Shown here: positions 1 through 7,868 of the stretch, in pieces
Position numbering within the stretch: the first letter of the stretch is position 1
Layout: every line of letters begins with the position of its first letter
NCBI GenBank assembly: GCA_947446025.1
Contig: CANFEY010000030.1
Span: forward strand, 1-53,959
Origin: Bryobacterales bacterium
GTDB taxonomy: Bacteria > Acidobacteriota > Terriglobia > Bryobacterales > Bryobacteraceae
Direction of reading: 5' to 3'
DNA length: 53,959 nt
Notes under the pieces: model-generated
Database searches by the model: none
What the model was told of the DNA's origin: nothing
What the model saw: the letters and a program-made list of their open reading frames with translations, nothing else
Position numbers and translations under genes: made by a program

Positions 1-26
1 CGCTCTCGCTTCGCTCGGGCTCCCTA

Positions 27-149
27 CGTCCCACCGGCAGCAATACCGCTGGCGCCGGAACCTTATGGTTGTTCATGGATGAAATTCTTTCTCGCCCTGC
101 TCGGTAATTAGCGGTCGAGGAGTGTCTCACTCATGTTGGCACGGAGGGG
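27..149 (+). repeat. Left copy of 123-bp terminal inverted repeat
   Basis: This segment is the exact reverse complement of positions 53837-53959; identity runs without a mismatch over 123 bp and breaks at position 150. Bases 1-26 lie outside the match because the right end of the window stops at the repeat boundary. Neither strand gives a convincing protein. It could be a dispersed repeat at which assembly stopped, a true long inverted repeat, or an assembly fold-back. Confidence 0.95.
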
Positions 150-357
150 CCTCGCGATAGTAAAAAGCGTCGGGTGGCCCCATAACCACTTTCGAACGCA
201 ACTGCGTATTCGGTTCTTTCCATACAGGCCACTCAGCAATTTACTAGCCAGTACGGATGTACTATGTATTTCAACACTTTAGAACTATCGTCCTAACGGA
301 AGTGGCAATTTCTACCGGTAACTAATAATCCGGCTCGGTACTTCCGATCTAGGGAGT
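150..357. other. Intergenic, no gene seen
   Basis: About 208 bp of visibly more AT-rich sequence than the coding regions lies between the terminal repeat and the first gene. It holds no open frame of interest and no clear promoter hexamer pair. It presumably carries the promoter of the gene at 358. Confidence 0.4.
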
Positions 358-1425
358 ATGAAGTTTTTGCTGATGCTCACCGCGGCTGGACTCACCTTTG
401 CCCAATCGAACCCATCCTGGTGGAAGTACGTTCCGCCGGATTCCGCATCCATCGTGGGGATCCAATGGAAGGGACTGCAAGGTTCCATGCTGGCCCCGGC
501 AATCGCGGCGGACCTGGCTCCCGGCGGGAACTTCGGCTTTCCGGACATCGAACTGCTGCGCAAGGCGGAGCAAATTCTGGTAAGTTCGCCGTCGATGCTC
601 ACGATTGAATACGGTTCGTTCGGCATTGAGGCGCTGCGGGCGCAGGCGGAAGCCAAGGGATTGAAGCGCGTCGCGTTCCGGCCAGCGGAGCTGTACGTCT
701 CCTCCGACCCAGCTGTGCGCAGCGTGGCCTATATCAGCGAGAAATTGGTATTGGTGGGAGATCGCAAGACGCTGGAAGACGCCGTGACGCGGATCGCGAG
801 CGCGAAAGAGCGGGCGTATTCGCCGCTGCTCTCGCGCGCGGCGCGCTATTCCAAGGAAGACCTGTGGGTGGTGGCCTCGCGTTTGCCCGATCCGCTAGCC
901 AGCAGCTTTCTGCCCCTGGAGATTGAGGCGACGGCGTTCGAGGGCAGCGTCTCGGTCTGGGACGGGTTGCACATGGTTGCGGCCGTGGAGCGATCCTCCC
1001 CGATGAAGGCGCTGGATTTCGCGGATTCGCTGGCCGAAGATTTGGCCAGCCGTCCGGCGATGGCGGAGGCCACGGAAATAACCACGCGTGACCGGTCGGT
1101 CTTGATCCGCATGGATTTGACCGATGGGCAACTCCTATCCAGCCTGCGGCTGCCCTCGGCGGCACCGGTGGTGGCGCGCGATCCGCATGAACTGGTATCG
1201 AAGGCGGCTCGCGCTAAGCCTGAGGCACGGGCCTTTGTGCCTCCTTCGGTGGCGGCCCCTTCCAAGCCGGTATCGAGCGTGGCGGAGGTGGAGATGCCGC
1301 AGGCGCTCGTCAGTGTGCCTGTTGCGCAGGCTGCTCCGCAGACGATTCTTCCGCCCGCGCCGCCCAGAACCATCAAGATCATTGGTCTTGATTCGGGCCC
1401 GCGGGAGATTCCGTTAGGCCATTGA
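358..1425 (+). CDS. Secreted protein of unknown function
   Basis: I do not recognise a named family. The 355-residue product has a signal peptide (residues 1-15, MKFLLMLTAAGLTFA, then QSN), a mixed alpha/beta body to about residue 265, an Ala/Pro-rich linker (about 270-340), and a short tail TIKIIGLDSGPREIPL. The linker-plus-tail suggests an exported protein with a short C-terminal recognition segment. The start was chosen because the signal peptide begins there; an AGGGAG lies only 1 nt upstream, which is too close for an ideal ribosome site. It converges on the next gene across a GC hairpin at 1430-1447. Confidence 0.75.
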   Translation: MKFLLMLTAAGLTFAQSNPSWWKYVPPDSASIVGIQWKGLQGSMLAPAIAADLAPGGNFGFPDIELLRKAEQILVSSPSMLTIEYGSFGIEALRAQAEAKGLKRVAFRPAELYVSSDPAVRSVAYISEKLVLVGDRKTLEDAVTRIASAKERAYSPLLSRAARYSKEDLWVVASRLPDPLASSFLPLEIEATAFEGSVSVWDGLHMVAAVERSSPMKALDFADSLAEDLASRPAMAEATEITTRDRSVLIRMDLTDGQLLSSLRLPSAAPVVARDPHELVSKAARAKPEARAFVPPSVAAPSKPVSSVAEVEMPQALVSVPVAQAAPQTILPPAPPRTIKIIGLDSGPREIPLGH

Positions 1426-1429
1426 TCGG

Positions 1430-1447
1430 GCAGGCGGAAGCGCCTGC
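1430..1447. terminator. GC hairpin between convergent genes
   Basis: GCAGGCG-GAAG-CGCCTGC forms a 7-bp perfect stem with a 4-nt loop, centred between the convergent stops at 1425 and 1458. There is no T-run, so it may be a bidirectional transcript end or a small repeat. The same stem sequence recurs at 51056-51075. Confidence 0.55.
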
Positions 1448-1457
1448 GAACGTGGAG

Positions 1458-2492
1458 CTACCGCGAAACCGAAGGCGAATAGGCGTAGGCGATGAGCCGC
1501 CTGGGCGTGCCCTGGCCGTCCGCGGGAGCTTGCCACACGTCGGTGGATGGACCGGGCGTTTCGCTGTGCGGGAGCGAATACAGCACAGTCGCATTGTCCA
1601 GCCATTCCAGCTGATCATCCACGCTCCGGCGCTCGGCCAGCGGAGTCTCCTGAAGCGTCTTCAAATCCAGCACGTGCAACTGCCAGACAACACGATCTCC
1701 GGGGAGACGTTTCTTGTAGGCAACGCGCGTGGCATCGGGGGAAAGAGACGGACACTCCACGTTTTCATGCAACACACGGGCCGACCTCGCCTGAACGCTT
1801 CCCTGGATCAGAAAGTGCTTGCGGTTGGTGGAGAGCGTGGCATAGAAGCGGTCACTATCCGGCGCGAAGGTGACCCCCCAGTAGTTGAAATCTTTGGCCT
1901 CAAACGGCTGGCCGTCCTTGGTCACCTGGAACTTCTCCAGATCCGCAATCACCGCACCGCCTCTGGTGTCGATCAGAGAGGTTTGCGTGGTGAAATCCAC
2001 CGAATCGTAGCCGTGGCCAGTCACGAACACCGTAACCGCAGCCAATCGTCCATTCGGAGAAACACGCGTGCGGCTGGGGATGCCGTTGAGCGGGATGACG
2101 TGCAGCTTCTGGAAACGGGCGTCGAAGATGCTGGCGGTGTAGGTGGTGAAAACGCCCCGGTCCGCGGTGAGGCAGCTTCCCTTCCCGCCGGCCACGTAGA
2201 GGGCTTCGCAATTCCATTGGTCGAGGTATGTGGGCACAAGGGACCCAGGATATTCGACATAGGCAAGTTGGCCGTAGTGCTTCTCTGGATCGGTCGACCG
2301 GAAGAAGACGCGTTGTCCCGCTCTTGGCGGGGCGACAGCCGCCGGCACGGGGGTTTCCACGGCTGCCGCGGGTTCCGCCACCGCGGTCGCCTGCGGCACC
2401 CGTGCCGCACTCTGGCGGAACATCCAGCCAAGCCCGGCGGCGCTCACCATGCACAGCCCGGAGAATACAAGAACGGAACTACGCTTCTGCAT
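1458..2492 (-). CDS. Membrane-anchored TolB/WD40-like propeller protein
   Basis: The 344-residue product starts with one membrane segment (about residues 5-25), followed by an Ala/Pro-rich linker (about 30-58), then repeats typical of PD40/TolB-like beta-propellers, including RVSPNGRLAAV and CPSLSPDATRVAYKK. It is therefore likely anchored in the inner membrane with the propeller in the periplasm. Its start overlaps the end of the MFS transporter gene by 14 bp, so the two are probably one transcript. Its partner or ligand cannot be read from the sequence. Confidence 0.7.
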   Translation of the reverse strand: MQKRSSVLVFSGLCMVSAAGLGWMFRQSAARVPQATAVAEPAAAVETPVPAAVAPPRAGQRVFFRSTDPEKHYGQLAYVEYPGSLVPTYLDQWNCEALYVAGGKGSCLTADRGVFTTYTASIFDARFQKLHVIPLNGIPSRTRVSPNGRLAAVTVFVTGHGYDSVDFTTQTSLIDTRGGAVIADLEKFQVTKDGQPFEAKDFNYWGVTFAPDSDRFYATLSTNRKHFLIQGSVQARSARVLHENVECPSLSPDATRVAYKKRLPGDRVVWQLHVLDLKTLQETPLAERRSVDDQLEWLDNATVLYSLPHSETPGPSTDVWQAPADGQGTPRRLIAYAYSPSVSR

Positions 2493-3657
2493 GTCGGTCT
2501 CCCATTTTCGAGAGCACTCTTGAGGAGAGTATCAGGACCACGGCTAGAATCGCAAGAAACAATCCCGCTGCCGCTGGCCGACCCAGGGATTGCCACAACC
2601 ATCCGAACGCCACCGAAGAAACCATCTTCCCCAGCCCGATTCCCGTGGTGAGCAGCGCCAGGCCTGTGGTGCGCAATTCGGCAGGGATGACGGAGCTGGC
2701 GATGGCCATGAGCACGCCCTCGGTTGCGGCATAGTAGGCTCCGAAGAGCAGTAGCGGGACCAGCGGGAACCCCTGCGTCAAGGTGCCCGTCGCCAACAGA
2801 ATGTAGACCACCCCCAGCAACGCGTACCCGCCCAAGAGCACCTGCTTGCGTCCCCAACGATCCGCCAGGCGGCCCGCGGGGATCGAAAGCAGCATGTAAA
2901 CGGAGGCCGTTCCGACGTAGTAGAGCGGAAAGAACTGCGTGGCCATGCCGCTCTGTTCCTGCAGCAACAGGTACACGAACGCATCACTCACCGTAGCCAG
3001 GCCAAGAATGGTGCCCAGCAGCACCACGCGACGGAATTCGTGCGAGCTCCGCAGGAAGTGCAAAGCGCCCTTCAGGGACGCCGCAGCCGCGTTCGGTACG
3101 GTGAGGGGATTCTCCACAAACAGCATCAACACCGCCACGCCAAGCAGCGCGAACACAAAACTGGTCATCCACAGCGCGCCATACGCGTTCGGCAGGCGCG
3201 ATGCCAGCACGAACGCCGCAATCGGCCCCAGCAACGACCCTCCCGCGTCCATGGCGCGATGCACGGCAAAGGAGGTGGCCAGCATACCAGGTGCGGAGTT
3301 CAAGGAAAGCAACGCATCGCGGGGAGCGGTGCGCATGCCCTTGCCCACCCGGTCCACTGCGGTGACCGCTCCGATCCAACCTGTGGAAGCGCCCGCGGCG
3401 AACAGGCCAAGCTTGCACACGCAGGAGAGGCCGTACCCGGCGGCGGCCACTTCGCGATGGCGGCGCCAGCGGTCCGCCAAAATTCCTCCGGCCAGACCCA
3501 GCAACGCCACCGCCATGCCGTTGTAGATCCCATCAATCGCCCCGAACGCCAACGGGCTCGCGTGCAGGTAGAGCACCAGGTAGACAGGCAACATGCTGTT
3601 GACCATCTCGGCGGAAATGTCGGTCAGCAGGCTGGTGAACCCAAGCTTCCACACCAC
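2479..3657 (-). CDS. MFS transporter
   Basis: A major facilitator with about 12 hydrophobic segments and the family loop RVGKGMRTAPRDALL (about residues 102-116). The substrate is unknown. The GTG at 3657 is probably not the true start: the frame stays open upstream to a stop at 3784-3786 and encodes a plausible extension (LYRLDWIEQLKLRSASL, then GRAAGVSP before the VVWKLG given here). A GGAGGGGAG Shine-Dalgarno near 3748-3758 points to a non-AUG start, perhaps CTG at 3741. The extended gene would begin about 60 bp from the divergent gene at 3799, with which it must share a promoter region. Confidence 0.85.
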   Translation of the reverse strand: MVWKLGFTSLLTDISAEMVNSMLPVYLVLYLHASPLAFGAIDGIYNGMAVALLGLAGGILADRWRRHREVAAAGYGLSCVCKLGLFAAGASTGWIGAVTAVDRVGKGMRTAPRDALLSLNSAPGMLATSFAVHRAMDAGGSLLGPIAAFVLASRLPNAYGALWMTSFVFALLGVAVLMLFVENPLTVPNAAAASLKGALHFLRSSHEFRRVVLLGTILGLATVSDAFVYLLLQEQSGMATQFFPLYYVGTASVYMLLSIPAGRLADRWGRKQVLLGGYALLGVVYILLATGTLTQGFPLVPLLLFGAYYAATEGVLMAIASSVIPAELRTTGLALLTTGIGLGKMVSSVAFGWLWQSLGRPAAAGLFLAILAVVLILSSRVLSKMGDRHAEA

Positions 3658-3798
3658 TGGGCTAACCCCTGCGGCGCGCCCCGCGGCCGGCAGCGAAGCC
3701 GAGCGCAGTTTGAGTTGTTCGATCCAATCCAGCCGGTACAGAGCGAGTTCTCCCCTCCCAGTATGATCGGCGGACCGGCGATGTTAGCATAGGAGACG

Positions 3799-4515
3799 AT
3801 GCTCGCCACCGGCGCCGCGCTGGAACCAGCGTCCGATCCCGAAGCCCTGTACGCCCGTGTCTTCCGTGAAATGAAACCCCGCACCCCCGTGCCCGAAATC
3901 CGCGTCCAGTTCCGGCGCTACGCCAACGCCAACGCCCAGATCCGCCTGTACGGAGGCGTGCTGCTGGTGCGCATCGCCGATACGCTGGCCGCCGCTCCCT
4001 GGGATGTCCAAGAAGCGCTGGCCGAGATCTTGCTGTCTAAGCTCTTCCGCCGCCCTGTGCCGCCCAACATGCATGACCGCTACCGCCGCTATCTGAACCG
4101 CAGCGAGGTGCGCAAGACGCTGGACCAGGTCCGCAGCCTGCGCGGGCGCAAGCTGGTGGAAGATCCCCGCGGCACGCATCACGACCTGCTGCAGATCTTC
4201 GACGCACTGAACTTCCAATACTTCTTCGGTCTCATGGCGCGCCCCACGCTGGGCTGGAGCCGTCAGGCGTCTCGCACCCTGCTGGGCCACTACGATTCCA
4301 CGCACAACACCATCGTGCTGAGCCGCATCCTCGATCGCGCCGAGGTGCCGAGGCTCGCCGTTGAGTACGTCATGTACCACGAGATGCTGCACGTGCGGCA
4401 TCCGGTGGAGCACAAAGGTGCGCGCCGCTGCGTCCACACGCGCGCGTTCAAAGATGAGGAAACATTGTTCACCAATTTCCGTGAGGCGAAGCTGTTGTTG
4501 AGGCGCTTGGCATGA
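3799..4515 (+). CDS. SprT-like zinc metallopeptidase
   Basis: The 238-residue protein carries the zinc motif HEMLH (194-198, in VMYHEMLHVRH) and a downstream His in CVHTRAF (214) that can act as third ligand, the arrangement of SprT-like or gluzincin-type metallopeptidases. There is no signal peptide, so it acts in the cytoplasm. The N-terminal half (residues 15-120, rich in Arg) may bind a nucleic acid or protein partner; this is inference. The last 4 bp overlap the ubiX start (ATGA), implying translational coupling, although no functional link between the two is known. Confidence 0.75.
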   Translation: MLATGAALEPASDPEALYARVFREMKPRTPVPEIRVQFRRYANANAQIRLYGGVLLVRIADTLAAAPWDVQEALAEILLSKLFRRPVPPNMHDRYRRYLNRSEVRKTLDQVRSLRGRKLVEDPRGTHHDLLQIFDALNFQYFFGLMARPTLGWSRQASRTLLGHYDSTHNTIVLSRILDRAEVPRLAVEYVMYHEMLHVRHPVEHKGARRCVHTRAFKDEETLFTNFREAKLLLRRLA

Positions 4516-5084
4516 CCAGGATTATCGTAGGTATCAGCGGAGCAAGCGGCTCAGTGTACGGATGGCGCTTGCTCGAAAAGCTGAAGGGCCGCGCCGAGAC
4601 GCACCTGATTCTCACCCGTTCCGGCGAACGCACCGCGCACCTCGAAATGGGCAAAGCCGCCGCCGACTTCCGCGCCCTGGCAAACCACTACTATCCGGTG
4701 GAAGACATCGGCAGCAAGCTGGCCAGCGGATCGTCCGTGATGGACGCCATGGTGATTGCTCCGTGCTCCATTCACTCCATGTCGTCCATCGCGGCCGGCA
4801 TCAGCGGCAACCTGTTAGTTCGCGCCGCCGACGTCATGCTGAAGGAGCGCAAACGCCTGATCCTGATGGTCCGCGAGAGTCCGTTCCACCTGGGGCATTT
4901 GCGGTCGATGACGGCTCTGGCCGAGATGGGCGCGATCATTGCTCCGCCAGTGCCGGGCTTTTATCACCAGCCGAAGACGGTGGCCGATATCGTGGACCAT
5001 AGCGTGGACCGGGTGCTCGACTTGCTTGGGCTGCCAGATCCCGATGCGCAACGCTGGGATGGTACAAAAGGTAGTACACGATGA
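4512..5084 (+). CDS. ubiX: Flavin prenyltransferase UbiX
   Basis: The 190-residue protein matches UbiX/Pad1: GISGASGS (8-15) at the FMN site, the segment PCSIHSMSSIAAGISGNLL, and the active-site stretch RESPFHLGHLRSM. UbiX transfers a dimethylallyl group to FMN to make prenyl-FMN, the cofactor of UbiD-type decarboxylases used in quinone synthesis and aromatic metabolism. No ubiD is present in the window. It overlaps the metallopeptidase upstream by 4 bp and the ATPase downstream by 4 bp. The last residues (RWDGTKGSTR) abut a change in base composition, which may mark an insertion point. Confidence 0.95.
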   Translation: MTRIIVGISGASGSVYGWRLLEKLKGRAETHLILTRSGERTAHLEMGKAAADFRALANHYYPVEDIGSKLASGSSVMDAMVIAPCSIHSMSSIAAGISGNLLVRAADVMLKERKRLILMVRESPFHLGHLRSMTALAEMGAIIAPPVPGFYHQPKTVADIVDHSVDRVLDLLGLPDPDAQRWDGTKGSTR

Positions 5085-6283
5085 GTTTCCTTCGCAGCAT
5101 CACGCTCGACAACGTTCTCTCTTTCGGGCCAAACACGGAGCCGCTAAAGCTCCAGGACCTCAATCTTTTCATCGGCCCGAACGCTGCGGGGAAGTCCAAT
5201 CTTATCGAGGCGATTTCTCTTCTTCGGGCGGCACCTTCGTCCCCTTCCGGTCTAGACGTGCGCGGTGTTGTCCGGCAGGGCGGAGGTGTGGGCGAGTGGC
5301 TCTGGAAGGGCCAACTTTCCGGTCCTGTTATTGGAAAGGTCAATGCACTGCTAGAGGGGCTTGCTCCACACAAGCCGCTTAGGCATTTGCTTTCATTCCG
5401 AGACGATCAAGGCTTCTGCCTCGACGACGAAAGCATCGAAAACGAAAAGGCGATGGCCCACGAGACCGATGTCTATTTCTACTATCGATTCCAGAAGGGG
5501 AAGCCGGTGGTAAATACGACGGAGGTAAATAACAAGGAGTCGAAAAGGCGGTTCTTAGCTCGCGAAACAATTGACTCGACATCGTCCATTCTTGCTCAAA
5601 GACGAGACCCAGAATTGTATCCGGAACTCACATATCTTGCGGAGAACTACGAGAAGGTACGGATCTATCGGGAGTGGGGGTTTGGTAGAAACACCGTCGT
5701 TCGGCAGCCACAACGGTCCGACATGCGCAATGACCGTCTGGAAGAGGACTTCTCCAACCTTGGTCTCGTCCTTTCTCGACTCCGCAGAAACCCGCAGACG
5801 AAGAACAAGATCGTGAAGGAATTGTGCGCGCTATATGACGGCGTAACAGATTTCGAGGTCAATATCGTGGAGGGTGGCTCCGTGCAGGTTCTGATGACGG
5901 AGGGGATGTTCAACATCCCCGCGACACGATTGTCTGACGGCACGATGCGCTATCTCTGCCTTCTGGCGATTCTTTGTGATCCCTCCCCTCCTCCCTTGAT
6001 CTGCATTGAGGAACCCGAACTAGGTCTGCACCCGGATATCTTGCCGCGCCTGGCTGACCTCCTGGTGGACGCTTCTGAGCGCACCCAATTGATCGTCACC
6101 ACACATTCTGACGTACTGGTGGACTGCATGACAGACCGCCCTGATTGCGTGGTGGTCTGCGAAAAGCATGACGGGAAAACCGAAATGCACAGGCTCTCGA
6201 ACGACAAGCTCAAGGTTTGGCTGGAGAACTACCGGCTTGGCCAGTTGTGGTCTATGGGTCATCTGGGAGGAAACCGGAATTGA
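5081..6283 (+). CDS. OLD-like AAA ATPase (putative defence component)
   Basis: The 400-residue ATPase of the SMC/ABC-like AAA_21 type has Walker A GPNAAGKS (32-39), an ABC-like signature RLSDGTMRYL (283-292), Walker B LICIEEPELGLHP (306-318) and a switch His in TTHSDVLVD (340-348). The C-terminus LWSMGHLGGNRN is typical of ATPases paired with DUF4276 proteins. Start ATG overlaps the ubiX stop (ATGA). Base composition is clearly less GC-rich than in neighbours, which suggests transfer. With the next gene it forms a two-gene cassette like OLD/PARIS-type antiphage systems; the defence role is inference. Confidence 0.85.
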   Translation: MSFLRSITLDNVLSFGPNTEPLKLQDLNLFIGPNAAGKSNLIEAISLLRAAPSSPSGLDVRGVVRQGGGVGEWLWKGQLSGPVIGKVNALLEGLAPHKPLRHLLSFRDDQGFCLDDESIENEKAMAHETDVYFYYRFQKGKPVVNTTEVNNKESKRRFLARETIDSTSSILAQRRDPELYPELTYLAENYEKVRIYREWGFGRNTVVRQPQRSDMRNDRLEEDFSNLGLVLSRLRRNPQTKNKIVKELCALYDGVTDFEVNIVEGGSVQVLMTEGMFNIPATRLSDGTMRYLCLLAILCDPSPPPLICIEEPELGLHPDILPRLADLLVDASERTQLIVTTHSDVLVDCMTDRPDCVVVCEKHDGKTEMHRLSNDKLKVWLENYRLGQLWSMGHLGGNRN

Positions 6284-6885
6284 GCGCAAGGATTTTCGTG
6301 GAAGGCGGCGGCCCAACCCGGGCGCTGCAAGGCCCCTGCCGAATCGCATTCACTGCCCTGCTAGAAAATTGTGGATTTCGCCGTCCACGGATGCCCCAAG
6401 TGATCGTTTGCGGCACAAGAGAAGAGACCTTCAAGCAATTCAAGCTGGCACAGGCAGAAGCGCACGAAGGTGAATTCGTTGCACTGTGGGTGGATAGTGA
6501 ACAGCCCGTGGATGACGTAGAGCAACCATGGGCGCATCTTAGGCGTCATGCCGCCCATTGGGTGCCCCCTGTTGGAACCGGTGAAGACCAAGCGTTCCTA
6601 ATGACGACGTGCATGGAAACTCTCATCGTCGCGGATCGAGCCATGCTTCAGGATCACTTCAAGAAGAAATTCAAAATGGCCGCACTACCAACCACGGACT
6701 TTGAAGAGATTCCGCCCGCTGCGATTCTGGAAAAACTAAAGAATGCCACCAAGGAATGCTCGAAACGTTACTCCAAGGGCGACCAGTCTTTCACCCTGCT
6801 GGGCAAACTGAATCCATCAACCCTGGAGGCGCACCTTCCCAGCTTCGCGCGCACGCGCCGCATCCTCAATCAGAAGCTACACTAG
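6280..6885 (+). CDS. DUF4276 protein (possible Toprim-like effector)
   Basis: I place the start at TTG 6280, which overlaps the ATPase stop (TTGA) and has a GGGAGG ribosome site at 6265-6270; an ATG 63 bp upstream would lie inside the ATPase gene without need. The 201-residue product has the hallmarks of DUF4276: FVEGGGPTRAL near the N-terminus (E8), LWVDSEQPVDD (D72, E74), DQAFLMTTCMETLIVADR (103-120), and a C-terminal KGDQSFTLLGKLNP. The spaced E...DxE pattern resembles a Toprim metal site, so a nuclease role is plausible but unproven. Lower GC is shared with the ATPase. Confidence 0.82.
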   Translation: MSARIFVEGGGPTRALQGPCRIAFTALLENCGFRRPRMPQVIVCGTREETFKQFKLAQAEAHEGEFVALWVDSEQPVDDVEQPWAHLRRHAAHWVPPVGTGEDQAFLMTTCMETLIVADRAMLQDHFKKKFKMAALPTTDFEEIPPAAILEKLKNATKECSKRYSKGDQSFTLLGKLNPSTLEAHLPSFARTRRILNQKLH

Positions 6886-6895
6886 TGCATAACAC

Positions 6896-7729
6896 ATGAC
6901 AGCCGCATTCCAAGGCGAGCTTGGCGCGTTCAGCCAGCAAGCCATCGCTCAACTCCTGGGACCCAAAGCCCGCCCATTCCCGTGCCCGCAGTTTGACGAC
7001 GTGTTTGCGGCGCTGGCCGACGGCAACGTGGACGCCGCGGTCATTCCCATCGAGAACACGCTGTACGGCTCGATCCACGGCAACTATGACCGGCTGCTGA
7101 AGCATGACTTCGTGATCACCGCGGAAACCCGCGTCCGCATCGTCCACAACCTGATCGCGCCTCCGGAAACCAACTTCGCCCAGGTGCGCAACGTCTACTC
7201 GCATCAAGTGGCGCTGGACCAATGCCTCGATTTCTTCGCCGACAACAAGCAGATCCAGCGCGAGACGTTCTATGACACCGCGGGCAGCGTGAAGATGGTG
7301 ATGGAAGAGAGGCCGCCTGCCTCGGCCGCCATCGCCAGTGAACTCGCCGCGAAGATCTACAAGGGCCGGATTCTCAAGCGTGGTATTGAGGATGATCGCG
7401 AGAACTTCACACGCTTTTTCCTGCTGGAACACCCCGGAGCCAAGCCCCGCGGCGGGACAGCACGCTCGTCGAAACCATGGAAGACGTCGCTGGTCTTTAC
7501 GACGCACAATACCCCGGGAGCGCTCTTCCGTGCGCTGAGCGCGCTGGCGTTGCGAGACCTCAGCCTCACCAAGATTGAATCGAGACCGCTGCGCGGCAAG
7601 CCTTGGGAGTATCTCTTCTACATCGACCTCATCGGACGCTCTGAGGACAAAGTGGTCAAGAACGCTCTGTCCCACCTGGGCGAGTTGTGTGATTTTCTGC
7701 GGGTGCTCGGGACTTATAGAGAGGCGTAG
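6896..7729 (+). CDS. pheA: Prephenate dehydratase
   Basis: This 277-residue enzyme converts prephenate to phenylpyruvate in phenylalanine synthesis. It shows the N-terminal AFQGELGAFSQQA, the PIENTLYGSI motif, the catalytic ENFTRFFLL, and a C-terminal ACT domain (about 195-272) with the ESRPLRGKPWEYLFYID phenylalanine-binding signature. It is a stand-alone dehydratase with no chorismate mutase domain. It starts 10 bp after the DUF4276 gene with no clear ribosome site, so it may depend on read-through from the inserted cassette. Its TAG stop overlaps the first bases of a palindromic repeat (7728-7868). Confidence 0.95.
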   Translation: MTAAFQGELGAFSQQAIAQLLGPKARPFPCPQFDDVFAALADGNVDAAVIPIENTLYGSIHGNYDRLLKHDFVITAETRVRIVHNLIAPPETNFAQVRNVYSHQVALDQCLDFFADNKQIQRETFYDTAGSVKMVMEERPPASAAIASELAAKIYKGRILKRGIEDDRENFTRFFLLEHPGAKPRGGTARSSKPWKTSLVFTTHNTPGALFRALSALALRDLSLTKIESRPLRGKPWEYLFYIDLIGRSEDKVVKNALSHLGELCDFLRVLGTYREA

Positions 7730-7868
7730 GAGCGTCTGTCGGCTCCCTTACGGTCGCCGTTCAGTGCTTGGCCACCGGATAACCCACCGCACGCCACCAC
7801 CCGGGCGCGCTCGACCACAGCACGCCCAGCAATGAACAGCGACCGTCAGGAAGCTGACAGACGCTCCT
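7728..7868. repeat. Long imperfect palindromic repeat (copy 1)
   Basis: Two arms of about 41 bp (7728-7769 and 7828-7868) are inverted copies with few mismatches; the shared core reads GCTCCCTTACGGTCGCCGTT on the left arm. About 60 bp of spacer lies between them. The outer ends read TAGGAGCG and CGCTCCTA, and the TAG on each side is the stop codon of the adjoining gene (pheA on plus, thrC on minus). Related copies occur at 37056-37190 and 53761-53798. It probably acts as a bidirectional transcript end and looks like a non-autonomous mobile repeat. Confidence 0.85.

Noticed and set aside
1422-2651. 409-codon plus-strand open frame
   Set aside because: It is antisense to the propeller protein and part of the MFS gene, and shows no recognisable domain.
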